From: Bacteroidales bacterium
Lineage (GTDB): Bacteria > Bacteroidota > Bacteroidia > Bacteroidales > UBA932
Assembly: GCA_017534745.1 (NCBI GenBank)
Contig: JAFXVX010000012.1
Coordinates: 1 to 33,935, forward strand
Length of the DNA stretch: 33,935 nucleotides
Direction of reading: 5' to 3'
Position 1 is the first letter of the stretch; each line of letters opens with the position of its first letter. Positions 18,954-27,283 of this stretch are shown here, in pieces. The position numbers and the translations under genes were made by a program. Below the pieces are notes generated by a model. The model had not been told where the DNA came from, made no database searches, and saw nothing but the letters and a program-made list of their open reading frames with translations.

Positions 18954-20777
18954 TTAGTTGTTAACGATTTTCAGTTCGACACGTCTGTTCTGCTGACGTC
19001 CTGCATCCGTTTTATTGTCCGCAATCGGCTCCATCTTGCCATAGCCCTTGTAGGACAGGCGGTCCTTGTTGACGCCGTGCTCGACAAAGTAGTTGTACAC
19101 AGCCTTGGCGCGGTTCTCGGAGAGCTTCTGGTTATACTCCTGGCTGCCGTAGGAGTCTGTGTGGCCACCGATCTCGACGTTGACCTTCGGGTTCTGTACG
19201 AGCCATTCGACGACTTCGTCGAGGTAGCCACGGGCCTTCTCGCCGAGGTTGAACTTGTCGAACTCAAACAGGGTGTTGGAAAGATCCCTCATGGTCTGCT
19301 GAATCTCGACGGGGATTTCTTTGATAATTGTCACGGTGTCGCGTACAACGACGGTGTTAGTCACGGTGTCACGCACGACGACGGTGTTCTGCACCGTGTC
19401 ACGGATGATGATAGTCTTGACCACCGTGTCAGGCTTCGGAAGCACCGGAGGGGCCGGAGGGGCGGTCGGAAGCACCTTGCCGAAGGCGAGCTTCACCTTG
19501 AGGCCGAGGCCGAGGGTGTGGGCCCCCTTCACGGAAGGCTGCAGGGGCTCATTCCTGTACTTCTTTATATAGTACGTCGGCTGTTCCTGTCCGGGAACAT
19601 CGGGCGTAACATGACCGGAGGGCGGATCAGTCTCGAAAAAATCCACCCACATACCTGTTGCAGTCTGGGTGTTCATGACTGAGTGGGTATCATATTTTCC
19701 ACCCTCCTGTCCTGTCACCAGTGCGACATTCTGCTTCTTGTTGATTGAAGTTATACCGTAGTCACAATAGATACCGGTGTAAAGACCCAGGCCGTCAGTG
19801 AGCCTCCAGCGGAAGCCGATCTCGGCGGAAGCCATCACATTGACAAGTTTGGCTCCCCACTTCCCGCTGGGACGGAAAGGATATTCGACGTCCTCGCCCT
19901 TAATCCACCAGGAATAATCACCTTCTTCCGGCTCCCAATAGCTCATATCCCCGCCAGCTTCTTCAAGAAGCCAAAAACCTTTATCCCAATTCCCCCCATC
20001 ATTCAGTGGGGTCCATGCCTCCGAATACGGGAAATCAGGATTTATGTAAGAGTGCTGTATCTCTTTTCCCATCCCCTTGTAATTATTCCAGATACCGAAT
20101 CCTATGCGGGCACCGACCGCTGCATAGAAATGGTTGTTACCCTGGCCCATAGGTGCCATGAACTGGAACATAATAGGGATCTGGAGGGCCAGATACTTCT
20201 GCATCTCGGTGTAATCATTGACCCCGTAGGTAAAGAGGTACGGTTTCTTCGTCGAACCCTGCTGGGTAGCATCTTCCATTTCCACATAATCTATGTAACC
20301 AGTGAAAAACGGACGATCATATTCCCTGTAGTGCTCTGCTCCTCCATCCCAGTAAATGTCCTTATACCCCCCACAGATGTTCCTGACACCACCGCTGTAA
20401 TAGGCGATGTCAAGACCGGTCATGAGGCCGAAGTTCGGATGGAAGTGCCAGATGTAGCCAAAACCGCCGCCACCGCCGAAGCCGGTCGGGTGGAAGGGAC
20501 CGTTGGAGAAATTGACGAAATCGGACTTCTGGTAGCGCATGGCCGGAGGTCCGTCATGAACCCACTCGTCGTCGTTGTAGGCGGCATAGCCAGCGTTCAC
20601 CTTGTAAAGCAGGGTGCTGGCGCCGAAGAAGCCGTTGACCGTGAATTCGTGCTCAGGGACGACCTGATAGAACTTTTCAGCTTTCGTGCCAGGGACCACG
20701 TTTTTCGCGCCCTGGGCAAAAGCTGCAGTCGAGACTGCCAGAATGGTCAGCGCGACTAAAAAGAGTTTCTTGGACAT
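18954..20777 (-). CDS. OmpA-family outer-membrane protein, tandem copy 2
   Basis: A protein of about 607 residues with a signal peptide (KKLFLVALTILAVSTAAFAQG), a large N-terminal beta-barrel-like domain rich in aromatic and glycine residues (FGGGGGFGYIWHFHPNFGLMTG), a Pro-rich spacer, a short tandem repeat (RDTVQNTVVVRDTVTNT) and a C-terminal OmpA peptidoglycan-binding domain (LFEFDKFNL, GGHTDSYGSQEYN, QQNRRVELKI). The conserved Asp and Arg that hold meso-diaminopimelate are present. It would anchor the outer membrane to the cell wall. The start at 20777 is preferred over an upstream ATG at 20795, because the signal peptide begins there. It is a diverged duplicate of the gene just upstream. 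Confidence 0.9.
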   Translation of the reverse strand: MSKKLFLVALTILAVSTAAFAQGAKNVVPGTKAEKFYQVVPEHEFTVNGFFGASTLLYKVNAGYAAYNDDEWVHDGPPAMRYQKSDFVNFSNGPFHPTGFGGGGGFGYIWHFHPNFGLMTGLDIAYYSGGVRNICGGYKDIYWDGGAEHYREYDRPFFTGYIDYVEMEDATQQGSTKKPYLFTYGVNDYTEMQKYLALQIPIMFQFMAPMGQGNNHFYAAVGARIGFGIWNNYKGMGKEIQHSYINPDFPYSEAWTPLNDGGNWDKGFWLLEEAGGDMSYWEPEEGDYSWWIKGEDVEYPFRPSGKWGAKLVNVMASAEIGFRWRLTDGLGLYTGIYCDYGITSINKKQNVALVTGQEGGKYDTHSVMNTQTATGMWVDFFETDPPSGHVTPDVPGQEQPTYYIKKYRNEPLQPSVKGAHTLGLGLKVKLAFGKVLPTAPPAPPVLPKPDTVVKTIIIRDTVQNTVVVRDTVTNTVVVRDTVTIIKEIPVEIQQTMRDLSNTLFEFDKFNLGEKARGYLDEVVEWLVQNPKVNVEIGGHTDSYGSQEYNQKLSENRAKAVYNYFVEHGVNKDRLSYKGYGKMEPIADNKTDAGRQQNRRVELKIVNN

Positions 20778-20787
20778 ATAGTTAAGG

Positions 20788-22473
20788 TTAATCATTGATA
20801 ATCTTCAGCTCGACACGCCGGTTCTGCTGGCGTCCCGCGTCCGTGGAGTTGTCCGCAATCGGCTCAGACTTGCCGTAGCCCTTGTAGGACAGGCGGTCTT
20901 TGTTGACTCCGTGCTCGACGAAGTAGTTATAGACAGTCTTCGCGCGCTGCTCGGAGAGCTTCTGGTTGTACTCCTGGGAACCGATGCCGTCGGTGTGGCC
21001 GCCGATCTCGACGTTTACCTTCGGGTTTGCGACGAGCCAGTCGACGATCTCGTCGAGGTATCCGCGGGCCTTCTCGCCGAGGTTGAATTTGTTGAACTCA
21101 AACAGGGTGTTGGACAGATCCCTCATGGTCTTCTGGATCTCAACGGGAATCTCCTTGATAATCGTGATGGTGTCACGGACGACAACGGTGTTCGTCACGG
21201 TGTCGCGGACGACGACAGTGTTGCTGACGGTGTCGCGGATGACGATGGTCTTGACCACCGTGTCAGGCTTCGGAAGCACAGGGGGCGGCGGAGGAGGGGT
21301 CGGCATGACCTTGCCGAACGCGAGCTTCATCTTGAGCCCGAAGCCGATGGGGTGGACGTTCCCGGCAGCCGCCTTGGGCTTCTGAAGATCCACTATATTC
21401 ACACCGTCCTCCTCCCGAATCAGGGCATCCGGAGCGGCGGGTGCATTCATGATTGATGCGTGGAACTCGCTGGGAATCTGATCCTGGAGGTCCGGCTCGT
21501 CGAAGGGATACGGGAAGCCATAGATGGCTTTATTCCCGAGCTTATTGATACCCAGGCAACCGTAATCCACATAAAGGCCCGTGTAGAGGCCAACGGCGGA
21601 GGAAAGTTTCCAGCGGAAACCGAGCTCCGCGGAGACAATTGCGTTGATACGGTTGAAATCGTACTTGCCGCTGTGCTCAGTCTTATCTCCTTCCTCGATA
21701 AGCCGCTTGGCGTCATTAGAGTCATAGTCATTGACATCCACGGATTCAAAAGGATAAACTTTGCCTTTATTCAACGCGCCACTCGTAACATTCCCATCCC
21801 AGCCTCGGCGAAAAGTCGCGATGTTCCCATCCAGGTCCTGATCATACACGGTCCCGATGCCACCCTGGTACTTGCCAAGCACATTGATGCCGAGCTTGGC
21901 ACCGACGGCAGCGTAGAAGTGATTGTTGCCCCGGCCCATGGGCGCCATGAACTGGAACATCACCGGAATCTGGACGGTCATAAGCTTCTGGACCTCCCAG
22001 TACTCATCGACCCTGAGAATCATAGTCATCTCCTGACCGGATGTCTTTACAAGCTCTGACATCAGCACATGGGGGTTCCCATTATTGCCGGCCTTCCAGC
22101 TGATCCCGCCGTTGTACACGGCGAACTCGGCACCGACAAGGAGGCCGACATTGGGATGGAAGTGCCATATGTAGCCGAGACCGCCGCCGTAGCCGGTGCC
22201 TACCGGATACTGGAGCGACATAAAGTCACCGGCCTTCCAGGGCCAGACTGTCGAACTTACGGCTGCTTCCGCAGGGCCGTGGGTCTTGTAAAGGAGCGGC
22301 CCGAAGCCGGCGAATCCCTCGATGAAGAACTCGTGCTTAGGAACTGTCCGGTAAAATTTTTCAGCTTTGGAGACGGTCGCCTCTCCGCTCTCCGGAGCGG
22401 GAGCTTCCTGCGCAAAAGCACCTGCAGAGGCCATCATTGCGGCCGCCGCGGCGATGAATAATTTCTTTATCAT
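20788..22473 (-). CDS. OmpA-family outer-membrane protein, tandem copy 1
   Basis: A 561-residue protein with the same plan as its neighbour: signal peptide (IKKLFIAAAAAMMASAGAFA), barrel-like N-terminal domain (GGGLGYIWHFHPNVGLLVGA), Pro-rich spacer (PTPPPPPPVLPKP), the RDTVSNTVVVRDTVTNTVVV repeat and a C-terminal OmpA domain (LFEFNKFNL, GGHTDGIGSQEYN, QQNRRVELKI). The two copies are nearly identical over the last ~180 residues but diverge strongly in the barrel, as expected for duplication with changing surface loops. An ATG at 22473 is chosen over a GTG at 22479. A textbook promoter lies just upstream, and a 10-nt gap separates the two genes. Confidence 0.92.
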   Translation of the reverse strand: MIKKLFIAAAAAMMASAGAFAQEAPAPESGEATVSKAEKFYRTVPKHEFFIEGFAGFGPLLYKTHGPAEAAVSSTVWPWKAGDFMSLQYPVGTGYGGGLGYIWHFHPNVGLLVGAEFAVYNGGISWKAGNNGNPHVLMSELVKTSGQEMTMILRVDEYWEVQKLMTVQIPVMFQFMAPMGRGNNHFYAAVGAKLGINVLGKYQGGIGTVYDQDLDGNIATFRRGWDGNVTSGALNKGKVYPFESVDVNDYDSNDAKRLIEEGDKTEHSGKYDFNRINAIVSAELGFRWKLSSAVGLYTGLYVDYGCLGINKLGNKAIYGFPYPFDEPDLQDQIPSEFHASIMNAPAAPDALIREEDGVNIVDLQKPKAAAGNVHPIGFGLKMKLAFGKVMPTPPPPPPVLPKPDTVVKTIVIRDTVSNTVVVRDTVTNTVVVRDTITIIKEIPVEIQKTMRDLSNTLFEFNKFNLGEKARGYLDEIVDWLVANPKVNVEIGGHTDGIGSQEYNQKLSEQRAKTVYNYFVEHGVNKDRLSYKGYGKSEPIADNSTDAGRQQNRRVELKIIND

Positions 22474-22509
22474 AGACACAAATATTGTTTTAGCCTATTA
22501 TATGGCATA

Positions 22510-22539
22510 CAAATATACAATTTCCGCTTAAAAAATCAA
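22510..22539 (-). promoter_or_regulatory. Bacteroidota-type promoter for the OmpA operon
   Basis: On the - strand: TTG (22537-22539), a 19-nt spacer, TATATTTG (22510-22517), a full match. The -33 lies inside a small hairpin-forming sequence (CCGCTT with AAGCGG), which could also act as the end of the upstream transcript. Confidence 0.78.
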
Positions 22540-22573
22540 AGCGGGTTCTGCATATTGTTTTTTTGCGTGGAAA

Positions 22574-23428
22574 TTACAGGCTGAAGGCGCGGGGAAAGCC
22601 GGAAGGACGGAGGATTATGCCGAAACGGAGGTACGGGACGGCATTCTCGCCGTCGAAGCAGTCGCAGAGCGCCTCGTCGTAGCCGTAGTGGCACTGGAAG
22701 AAGACGTAGGCACCGACCTCCGGCGGGGAGATGCGGCAGCCGAACTCCGCAGTGGCGTTGGCCCCGAGCGGGGAGAACAGCGGAGTCACGGACGCCATGG
22801 CGTAGAGCCGCCGCTTCGGCGAGTCGTAGCCGGCCGTGAAGGTCGCGTAGCCGAGATAGCGGTAGAACATCCTCTGGTCCATATCGTCTTCATAGTAGGC
22901 CAGACCGGCGCGGAGATTCGCCTGGAGGGTCAGTCCGAAGGGGAACACGTGGCTGTATTCAGCAAACAGGTAATTGAGGCTGCGGGAGCGGCCGTCCTTC
23001 GGCCCCCTACCGAGCGGCCGCCCGTTGGAGCGGTGCTCCAGGCCGGCAAGCAGGAAGTCCTCCCCTCCTTTGAAGGGTACGTTGAAATAGATTCCCGGGA
23101 TGTACATGTTGTCCTTGAACGGGGACGAATCGCCGTAGAGGAGCCAGACGGAGCGCTGCGTGTAGCCGATGCTGAGGGCCATACCCTCGCGGCCGGCGAT
23201 ATTCCTCCAGAGGTCGAGCTTGACGCTCACCTGGAACTTGACGTCGGCCGTCATCTTATCGACGGGGCCTTTGAGCGGCAGACCTGTCGTGAGGTAATTG
23301 GGTCTGAAAAGGCCGAAGGCGGAGGCGTAGATATTACGCCTTCCCGACACGGCGGAAGAGTCCCTGTCCGAAGCGAATACAACTCCGGAAAGCATCAACA
23401 GGACAGCCGCGATAATGGCCTTTTTCAT
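22574..23428 (-). CDS. outer-membrane phospholipase A-like protein
   Basis: A 284-residue protein with a signal peptide (KKAIIAAVLLMLSGVVFA) and a 12-strand-barrel pattern matching outer-membrane phospholipase A. Diagnostic elements appear in order: GYTQRSVWLLY, SSPFKDNMYIPGIYFN, LEHRSNGRPLG and SRSLNY. They place the catalytic His132, Ser134 and Asn152, all conserved. About six extra residues lie between Ser and Asn compared with the E. coli enzyme. The protein ends in Leu after a near-terminal Phe (SGFPRAFSL). These enzymes hydrolyse phospholipids that reach the outer leaflet after membrane damage. An ATG at 23428 is preferred over a GTG at 23434. It is divergent from the next gene. Confidence 0.82.
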   Translation of the reverse strand: MKKAIIAAVLLMLSGVVFASDRDSSAVSGRRNIYASAFGLFRPNYLTTGLPLKGPVDKMTADVKFQVSVKLDLWRNIAGREGMALSIGYTQRSVWLLYGDSSPFKDNMYIPGIYFNVPFKGGEDFLLAGLEHRSNGRPLGRGPKDGRSRSLNYLFAEYSHVFPFGLTLQANLRAGLAYYEDDMDQRMFYRYLGYATFTAGYDSPKRRLYAMASVTPLFSPLGANATAEFGCRISPPEVGAYVFFQCHYGYDEALCDCFDGENAVPYLRFGIILRPSGFPRAFSL

Positions 23429-23458
23429 AATCACGGCGCTAAATTACCAAAATTTTAT

Positions 23459-23466
23459 TATTTTTG
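23459..23466 (+). promoter_or_regulatory. -7 box for the outer-membrane protein gene
   Basis: TATTTTTG matches TAnnTTTG and lies 42 nt ahead of the ATG at 23509. No good -33 was seen. Confidence 0.5.
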
Positions 23467-23508
23467 TCTCGATTATACCAGAAGTTGAATAAATCTTATC
23501 GATACATT

Positions 23509-24618
23509 ATGAAAAAATTCTTCACTTTCGCAGCAGCGCTGCTCCTTCTCGCTTCCTCAGCCATGGCCCAGGAAGTGACGGTGGCCAAAAAGGGCAACAG
23601 GATGACCCCCGGTAAGGGCGACTTCTCCCTCGGTGTCACGTTCAACCCCGTCGCCCTCTCCCAGAAGCTCAAATACCAGCCCGGCGTCGGGACCTTCGCC
23701 GGCGACTGGGTCGGTGCGCAGGCGGCCTATCCCAAGCAGATGTTCTTCCTCTCGACCGATCCCCTTGCATCCCTGATGCTCAAGTACCGTTTCACCGACC
23801 ACTGGGGCATCCGCGCCAACATCGGTTTCAACGGCAGCAGGACCAATTACAAAGAGTACGTCAAGGATGACCAGACCGCCCACAACAAAGAGAAGACTAC
23901 CGGTGGCTACACCGAGAACCTCGTAGTCGATGTCATCAGCGCGAAGCTCAACGCCCTCACCATCGGCATATCGGCCGAGTACACCAAGAACTTCGGCGCC
24001 ATCTCCTTCATCGCCGGCATCGGTATCCAGTATGCGATGGGTGGCGGCTCCATGAGTTTCAAATACGGCAACGACTTCCTCTATGGCAGTGGTGAAGACA
24101 GATGGTTCAACCAGCACCCCACGACAACACCCTACACCAAGATGAAACCCTCGGATGTTGAAGCATTGAAAAAGTGGGAGGCAATGGACTACCATTTCAA
24201 CGAATACAACGGTGACGTTACGACCGCAAAGGACATTAGCTATTATCACGGATTCAACAACGAGCAGATAGGTTCCGACGTCAGGCCCACCGACAGGTAC
24301 AACATCGGCTACTGCAACGGCATTGGTATCACCTGCGACATGGGTATAGAGTGGTTCTTCATCGGCAGGATGTCCCTCACCGCCGCCATCACCTTCACCC
24401 CCCTCATGGTAATGTTCCAGCCGCAGACCTACGCCACCTTCGAAGGCGTCCAGACCAAGGACATCTGGTATGAAAACGGCACGAAAAAACAAAAGGACAG
24501 GACTAAGCCAGAATACGAAGTCGTCAAGTTCTCCCACCTAGTCAGCCCCGGCAGCACCGCCCTCCTCTACGGCACCGAGAACCTCGGCTTCCGCATCGGC
24601 TTCAACTACTACCTGTAG
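23509..24618 (+). CDS. outer-membrane beta-barrel protein, function unknown
   Basis: A 369-residue protein with a signal peptide (KKFFTFAAALLLLASSAMAQ) and alternating hydrophobic/polar strands typical of an outer-membrane barrel (FSLGVTFNPVALSQKLKY, LASLMLKYRFTDHWGIRANI, ALTIGISAEYTKNFGAISFI). It ends LGFRIGFNYYL, which fits a C-terminal barrel strand. No catalytic motif was recognised. The ATG at 23509 is chosen because the signal peptide begins there and a -7 box lies between it and earlier start codons. It is divergent from the phospholipase-like gene and followed by the tRNA-Ser promoter. Confidence 0.8.
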   Translation: MKKFFTFAAALLLLASSAMAQEVTVAKKGNRMTPGKGDFSLGVTFNPVALSQKLKYQPGVGTFAGDWVGAQAAYPKQMFFLSTDPLASLMLKYRFTDHWGIRANIGFNGSRTNYKEYVKDDQTAHNKEKTTGGYTENLVVDVISAKLNALTIGISAEYTKNFGAISFIAGIGIQYAMGGGSMSFKYGNDFLYGSGEDRWFNQHPTTTPYTKMKPSDVEALKKWEAMDYHFNEYNGDVTTAKDISYYHGFNNEQIGSDVRPTDRYNIGYCNGIGITCDMGIEWFFIGRMSLTAAITFTPLMVMFQPQTYATFEGVQTKDIWYENGTKKQKDRTKPEYEVVKFSHLVSPGSTALLYGTENLGFRIGFNYYL

Positions 24619-24622
24619 TTTT

Positions 24623-24652
24623 TTGCTTTTTCAAAAATTCATTATACCTTTG
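24623..24652 (+). promoter_or_regulatory. Bacteroidota-type promoter for tRNA-Ser
   Basis: TTG (24623-24625), a 19-nt spacer, TACCTTTG (24645-24652). The same TACCTTTG box precedes tmRNA and tRNA-Asp in this window. Confidence 0.85.
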
Positions 24653-24688
24653 CAGTCCCCCGCCCCGAAAAGCAGGGGACTGTTTTTT
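24653..24688 (+). terminator. terminator-like hairpin between promoter and tRNA-Ser
   Basis: CAGTCCCC (24653-24660) pairs with GGGGACTG (24675-24682), followed by six T residues. It may end the upstream outer-membrane protein transcript, but it lies downstream of the tRNA promoter, so it could also attenuate tRNA-Ser transcription. An inner pairing (CCCC, loop, GGGG) remains possible even if transcription begins inside the left arm. Confidence 0.6.
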
Positions 24689-24719
24689 GAAAGCTGCGGC
24701 CCAGTCGCAGCATCTCCCC

Positions 24720-24804
24720 GGAGGAATGGCCGAGTGGTCGATGGCGGCAGTCTTGAAAACTGTTGTACGGCAACGTACCGGGGGTTCGAATCCCTCTTCC
24801 TCCG
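24720..24804 (+). tRNA. tRNA-Ser (UGA)
   Basis: An 85-nt class II tRNA. The acceptor pairs GGAGGAA with TTCCTCC, with discriminator G at 24804. The anticodon loop CTTGAAA contains TGA. A long variable arm (TGTACGGCAACGTACC) marks it as tRNA-Ser, and the T-loop is GGTTCGAATCC. The 3' CCA is not encoded. Confidence 0.97.
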
Positions 24805-24806
24805 CG

Positions 24807-24839
24807 AAAAATGCCAGCTAGGTCAGCTGGCATTTTTCT
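24807..24839 (+). terminator. terminator after tRNA-Ser
   Basis: A 13-bp stem (AAAAATGCCAGCT with AGCTGGCATTTTT) with loop AGGTC. A 10-nt inverted copy of the tRNA 3' end (GCGGAGGAAG, 24842-24851) follows immediately. Confidence 0.88.
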
Positions 24840-24859
24840 TTGCGGAGGAAGCTTTTTTT

Positions 24860-24954
24860 ATGCGACCTTCACTTCGTTCCGGTCGGTGGCTTCACTGCTT
24901 CGATTTTGCTCACAAAATCTCGCTGACGTTCCGCCACGGCGGCTGATGCCGCCC
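24860..24954 (+). repeat. dispersed repeat family 2, copy A (after tRNA-Ser)
   Basis: The copy begins ATGCGACCTTC, continues through CGGTCGGTGGCTTC and ends in the hairpin ACGGCGGCTGATGCCGCCC. A second copy lies after tmRNA at 27813-27895. The sequence from here to 25043 holds further small inverted repeats (CCCGCCGCAGGCGGG, GGGCGAAGCCC) and no gene. Confidence 0.72.
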
Positions 24955-25043
24955 TCGCTTCGCTCTAAAGCCCGCCGCAGGCGGGAGGGATGTCGGAGGG
25001 CGAAGCCCGACGAAATCCCGGAGGAAGAGGGATTCCGCTACCG

Positions 25044-27134
25044 CTATTCCTCTATCAGGACGGGCGGAGGGAGGTGGGGCATGATGGGGGCGGTGTCGGC
25101 GGAGCCGCGGCTGGAGGGATCCATGACGCCGGAGGAGACGACGTCCCTGACGGGATCGATGGGATTGTCCATGGTAAGGAAATCCGTCAGGGAGAAAGTG
25201 CTGCCAGAGAGGGTCATTATCCTTTTGACTATCAGCTCTCTCTGCCAGAGTGAGAAATAGAAGCGATTGTCTATCATGCAGCTTATCTTCTCACTGCGCC
25301 AGCGGTGGAGCGACGACACGTCGCCACCCTGGAACGTTCCGAGCCTGCTGTAAAGAGGATTCCTGGAAATGAGGGACTCCCGCCGGCTGAGCAGGTCATT
25401 GGTCCACGGTGTGGTGTCGTATTTCGCCGAAATGTTGAGACTCATGGGGACCGGCCAGGAATGCCAGGCGATGGAAGAAGCGGCACCTTTGTCGTCCTCG
25501 TACCAGTATTCATCGCCAAGACGCCCGAAGGCGTGGCCGCCAAACTCGTGGACGAGGGTGTTGCGCCAGTCGCCGTAGTTGATGCCGAGCTCAAGACGTT
25601 CGTCATCCGTCACGTCGCGCGTCCCCTGCGAAGGATCGCTTTCGCTGACTGCCGTAATATTAGGATAATCCCAACCGATCATGCCGCCCCTGGAAGTAAA
25701 CGGAACCTGGCAATAAGCCTTACCATCGGAATAGCTGTGGCAGATGCCGCCATAGCGGCTGTCATTAATGATAATCAGCACAGGCACCTCAGCTTGCGAG
25801 TGGCTGCCGTCTTTAAGGTCTGGACAATTCTCGTTTACGAATGAATAAAGGATCGTCGAATTGAGGTCCATGTCACCGTAGCTGTCTGTTCCCCACTTGG
25901 AACCGAAATAGCAGTTGCGGGCCGTCGTGATATTGCCGTTGCCGTCGGTAATGTTGGCACCGGACTCCTCGGAAGGGACAGAGAGCACCCAGACGTTGAA
26001 ATAATTCTTGTATGTCCTGAACGGCTCGGTCTTGAAAAGGGCGGAGATACCGGAGTGGGCAAGGAGCTTGTAATCAAGCAGTTCATCCTCGGTAAATCCG
26101 TCCGGCACGACGACAATCGTGACCGGCTTGGGGGCTGAGGACGACGCAGCCATGTAAAGCTCCACCGGCTCCCACTGAGGTCCGACCGGCATCTCATCCC
26201 CGAGATGGATAAGTCCGAAATCGACGATGCGCCCCCTCTGGAAATTGACCGTCTTGCCGACAACTTTGGTGATGGAGTTGCTTCCGTCGGAAAATGTCAG
26301 TTTGAGGCCGTCCTGCTGCCCGGAGGCCAGGGCTATATAATAATTGGTCTCGGCGGCGAAAGTGCCGCTGAGGGTGATGCTGTTGGACGGATCTTCAAAT
26401 TCAAAAGCAGCAGCAAGGTCGAAATCTATCACGGGCGAACCGGTGCCATCGAAAAGCAGTATGGTCTCACCCGCCAACGGCGACAGGCCGGTGACGGTGA
26501 CGGATGTGATGGTCGGGGCGACCGCGCCGTCGATACTGAATTTGAGAAGGGACAGGGCGCTCTTGAAACTAAGGTCTGAAGACATGGAAGAGGAAATGGC
26601 GCCGGAAATCGCCGCCGAAGGGTCGTAGCTTCCCGCCGTCGCTGTCTGCTCCGAAGGGATTATCATGCCGAACACCATGCCCATATCATAATCCGTCAAA
26701 TCGGCCGAGCCGAAACACGAACCGACCAGACTGTAGTATATGTCACTCGAAGTCAGGGAATAACTTGTGGAGAATTCGGCACTGGCGCCGCCGGCAGCGG
26801 TCGTGAAAGGTGCGTACTGCCCGCTTTTGACCCACATGTCAAACCTGTCGCCGGCATTCCATATTACATCGGCATAGGTGTTCTTATCATTCAACTCTAA
26901 GTGGGAGCGGGTCGCATCTTCGGAGAACCCGGCAGTCAGAGTTGTGACCGCACCGGGATCACCGAGGCGGAAATCCCTGGAAAATGTGCCGCTGACACGA
27001 TAAACAATGTTCTTTGTGGAATAGGGATTGAACTCCTTCGCGGCTTCCGCAGAAGGGGCTCTCATTTCGCTTCTGGAGCAGGCTGCGAGCGCAGCGGCAG
27101 CGGCAAGGGCCGCAAAAATAACACGCGTACGCAT
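25044..27134 (-). CDS. lipoprotein with fimbrillin-like domain and M64 metallopeptidase domain
   Basis: A protein of about 696 residues with lipobox LAAC and lipidated Cys19, so it is membrane-anchored and probably surface-exposed. Residues of about 35-320 resemble a fimbrillin-like (Mfa-like) domain: an IPSEQTA segment, then FKSALSLLKFSIDGA and a YYIALASG strand. The C-terminal half is an M64 (IgA-peptidase-like) metallopeptidase with HEFGGHAFGRLGDEY at 529-543, the zinc histidines being His529 and His534. The start at 27134 is preferred over ATGs at 27143 and 27158, because it lies 1 nt after the stop of the 41-residue peptide and begins the signal sequence. Substrate is unknown; immunoglobulin cleavage is known for one relative only. 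Confidence 0.85.
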   Translation of the reverse strand: MRTRVIFAALAAAAALAACSRSEMRAPSAEAAKEFNPYSTKNIVYRVSGTFSRDFRLGDPGAVTTLTAGFSEDATRSHLELNDKNTYADVIWNAGDRFDMWVKSGQYAPFTTAAGGASAEFSTSYSLTSSDIYYSLVGSCFGSADLTDYDMGMVFGMIIPSEQTATAGSYDPSAAISGAISSSMSSDLSFKSALSLLKFSIDGAVAPTITSVTVTGLSPLAGETILLFDGTGSPVIDFDLAAAFEFEDPSNSITLSGTFAAETNYYIALASGQQDGLKLTFSDGSNSITKVVGKTVNFQRGRIVDFGLIHLGDEMPVGPQWEPVELYMAASSSAPKPVTIVVVPDGFTEDELLDYKLLAHSGISALFKTEPFRTYKNYFNVWVLSVPSEESGANITDGNGNITTARNCYFGSKWGTDSYGDMDLNSTILYSFVNENCPDLKDGSHSQAEVPVLIIINDSRYGGICHSYSDGKAYCQVPFTSRGGMIGWDYPNITAVSESDPSQGTRDVTDDERLELGINYGDWRNTLVHEFGGHAFGRLGDEYWYEDDKGAASSIAWHSWPVPMSLNISAKYDTTPWTNDLLSRRESLISRNPLYSRLGTFQGGDVSSLHRWRSEKISCMIDNRFYFSLWQRELIVKRIMTLSGSTFSLTDFLTMDNPIDPVRDVVSSGVMDPSSRGSADTAPIMPHLPPPVLIEE

Positions 27135-27135
27135 A

Positions 27136-27261
27136 TCAGCCATTGATTTCAGGGTCAAACGGATCGACGGGGTAGCCCTCGTGGCTGGCCGTCAGGATGT
27201 TTTCACGGAACTCTCCGGCGAATACCCGGATAGCCGGAGCGGTGTAGGGGGATTTTTTCAT
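27136..27261 (-). CDS. 41-residue peptide ahead of M64 lipoprotein
   Basis: A short protein beginning MKKSPYTAPAIRVFAGEF and ending DPFDPEING. The opening MKK(x)YxxPxIxV is a common style for small Bacteroidota peptides encoded just before surface lipoproteins. It has no signal peptide or lipobox. Its TGA at 27136 is 1 nt from the ATG of the M64 gene, and a double -7 region lies 23-40 nt upstream, which supports it as a real translated leader gene. Function unknown; translational coupling to the downstream gene is likely. Confidence 0.62.
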   Translation of the reverse strand: MKKSPYTAPAIRVFAGEFRENILTASHEGYPVDPFDPEING

Positions 27262-27283
27262 ACCTATCCTATTGTTTATAGCA

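Noticed and set aside
19321..19430. Tandem short repeats suggestive of a CRISPR array
   Set aside because: They encode RDTVxNTVVV repeats in the OmpA proteins, with no spacers and reading-frame periodicity.
16713..22473. A polysaccharide-utilisation locus
   Set aside because: There is a sugar transporter and kinase but no SusC/SusD pair, glycoside hydrolase or hybrid sensor.
23557..24537. A 326-codon - strand frame opposite the outer-membrane protein gene
   Set aside because: It has no start context or family features; the + strand gene has a signal peptide, barrel pattern and promoter.
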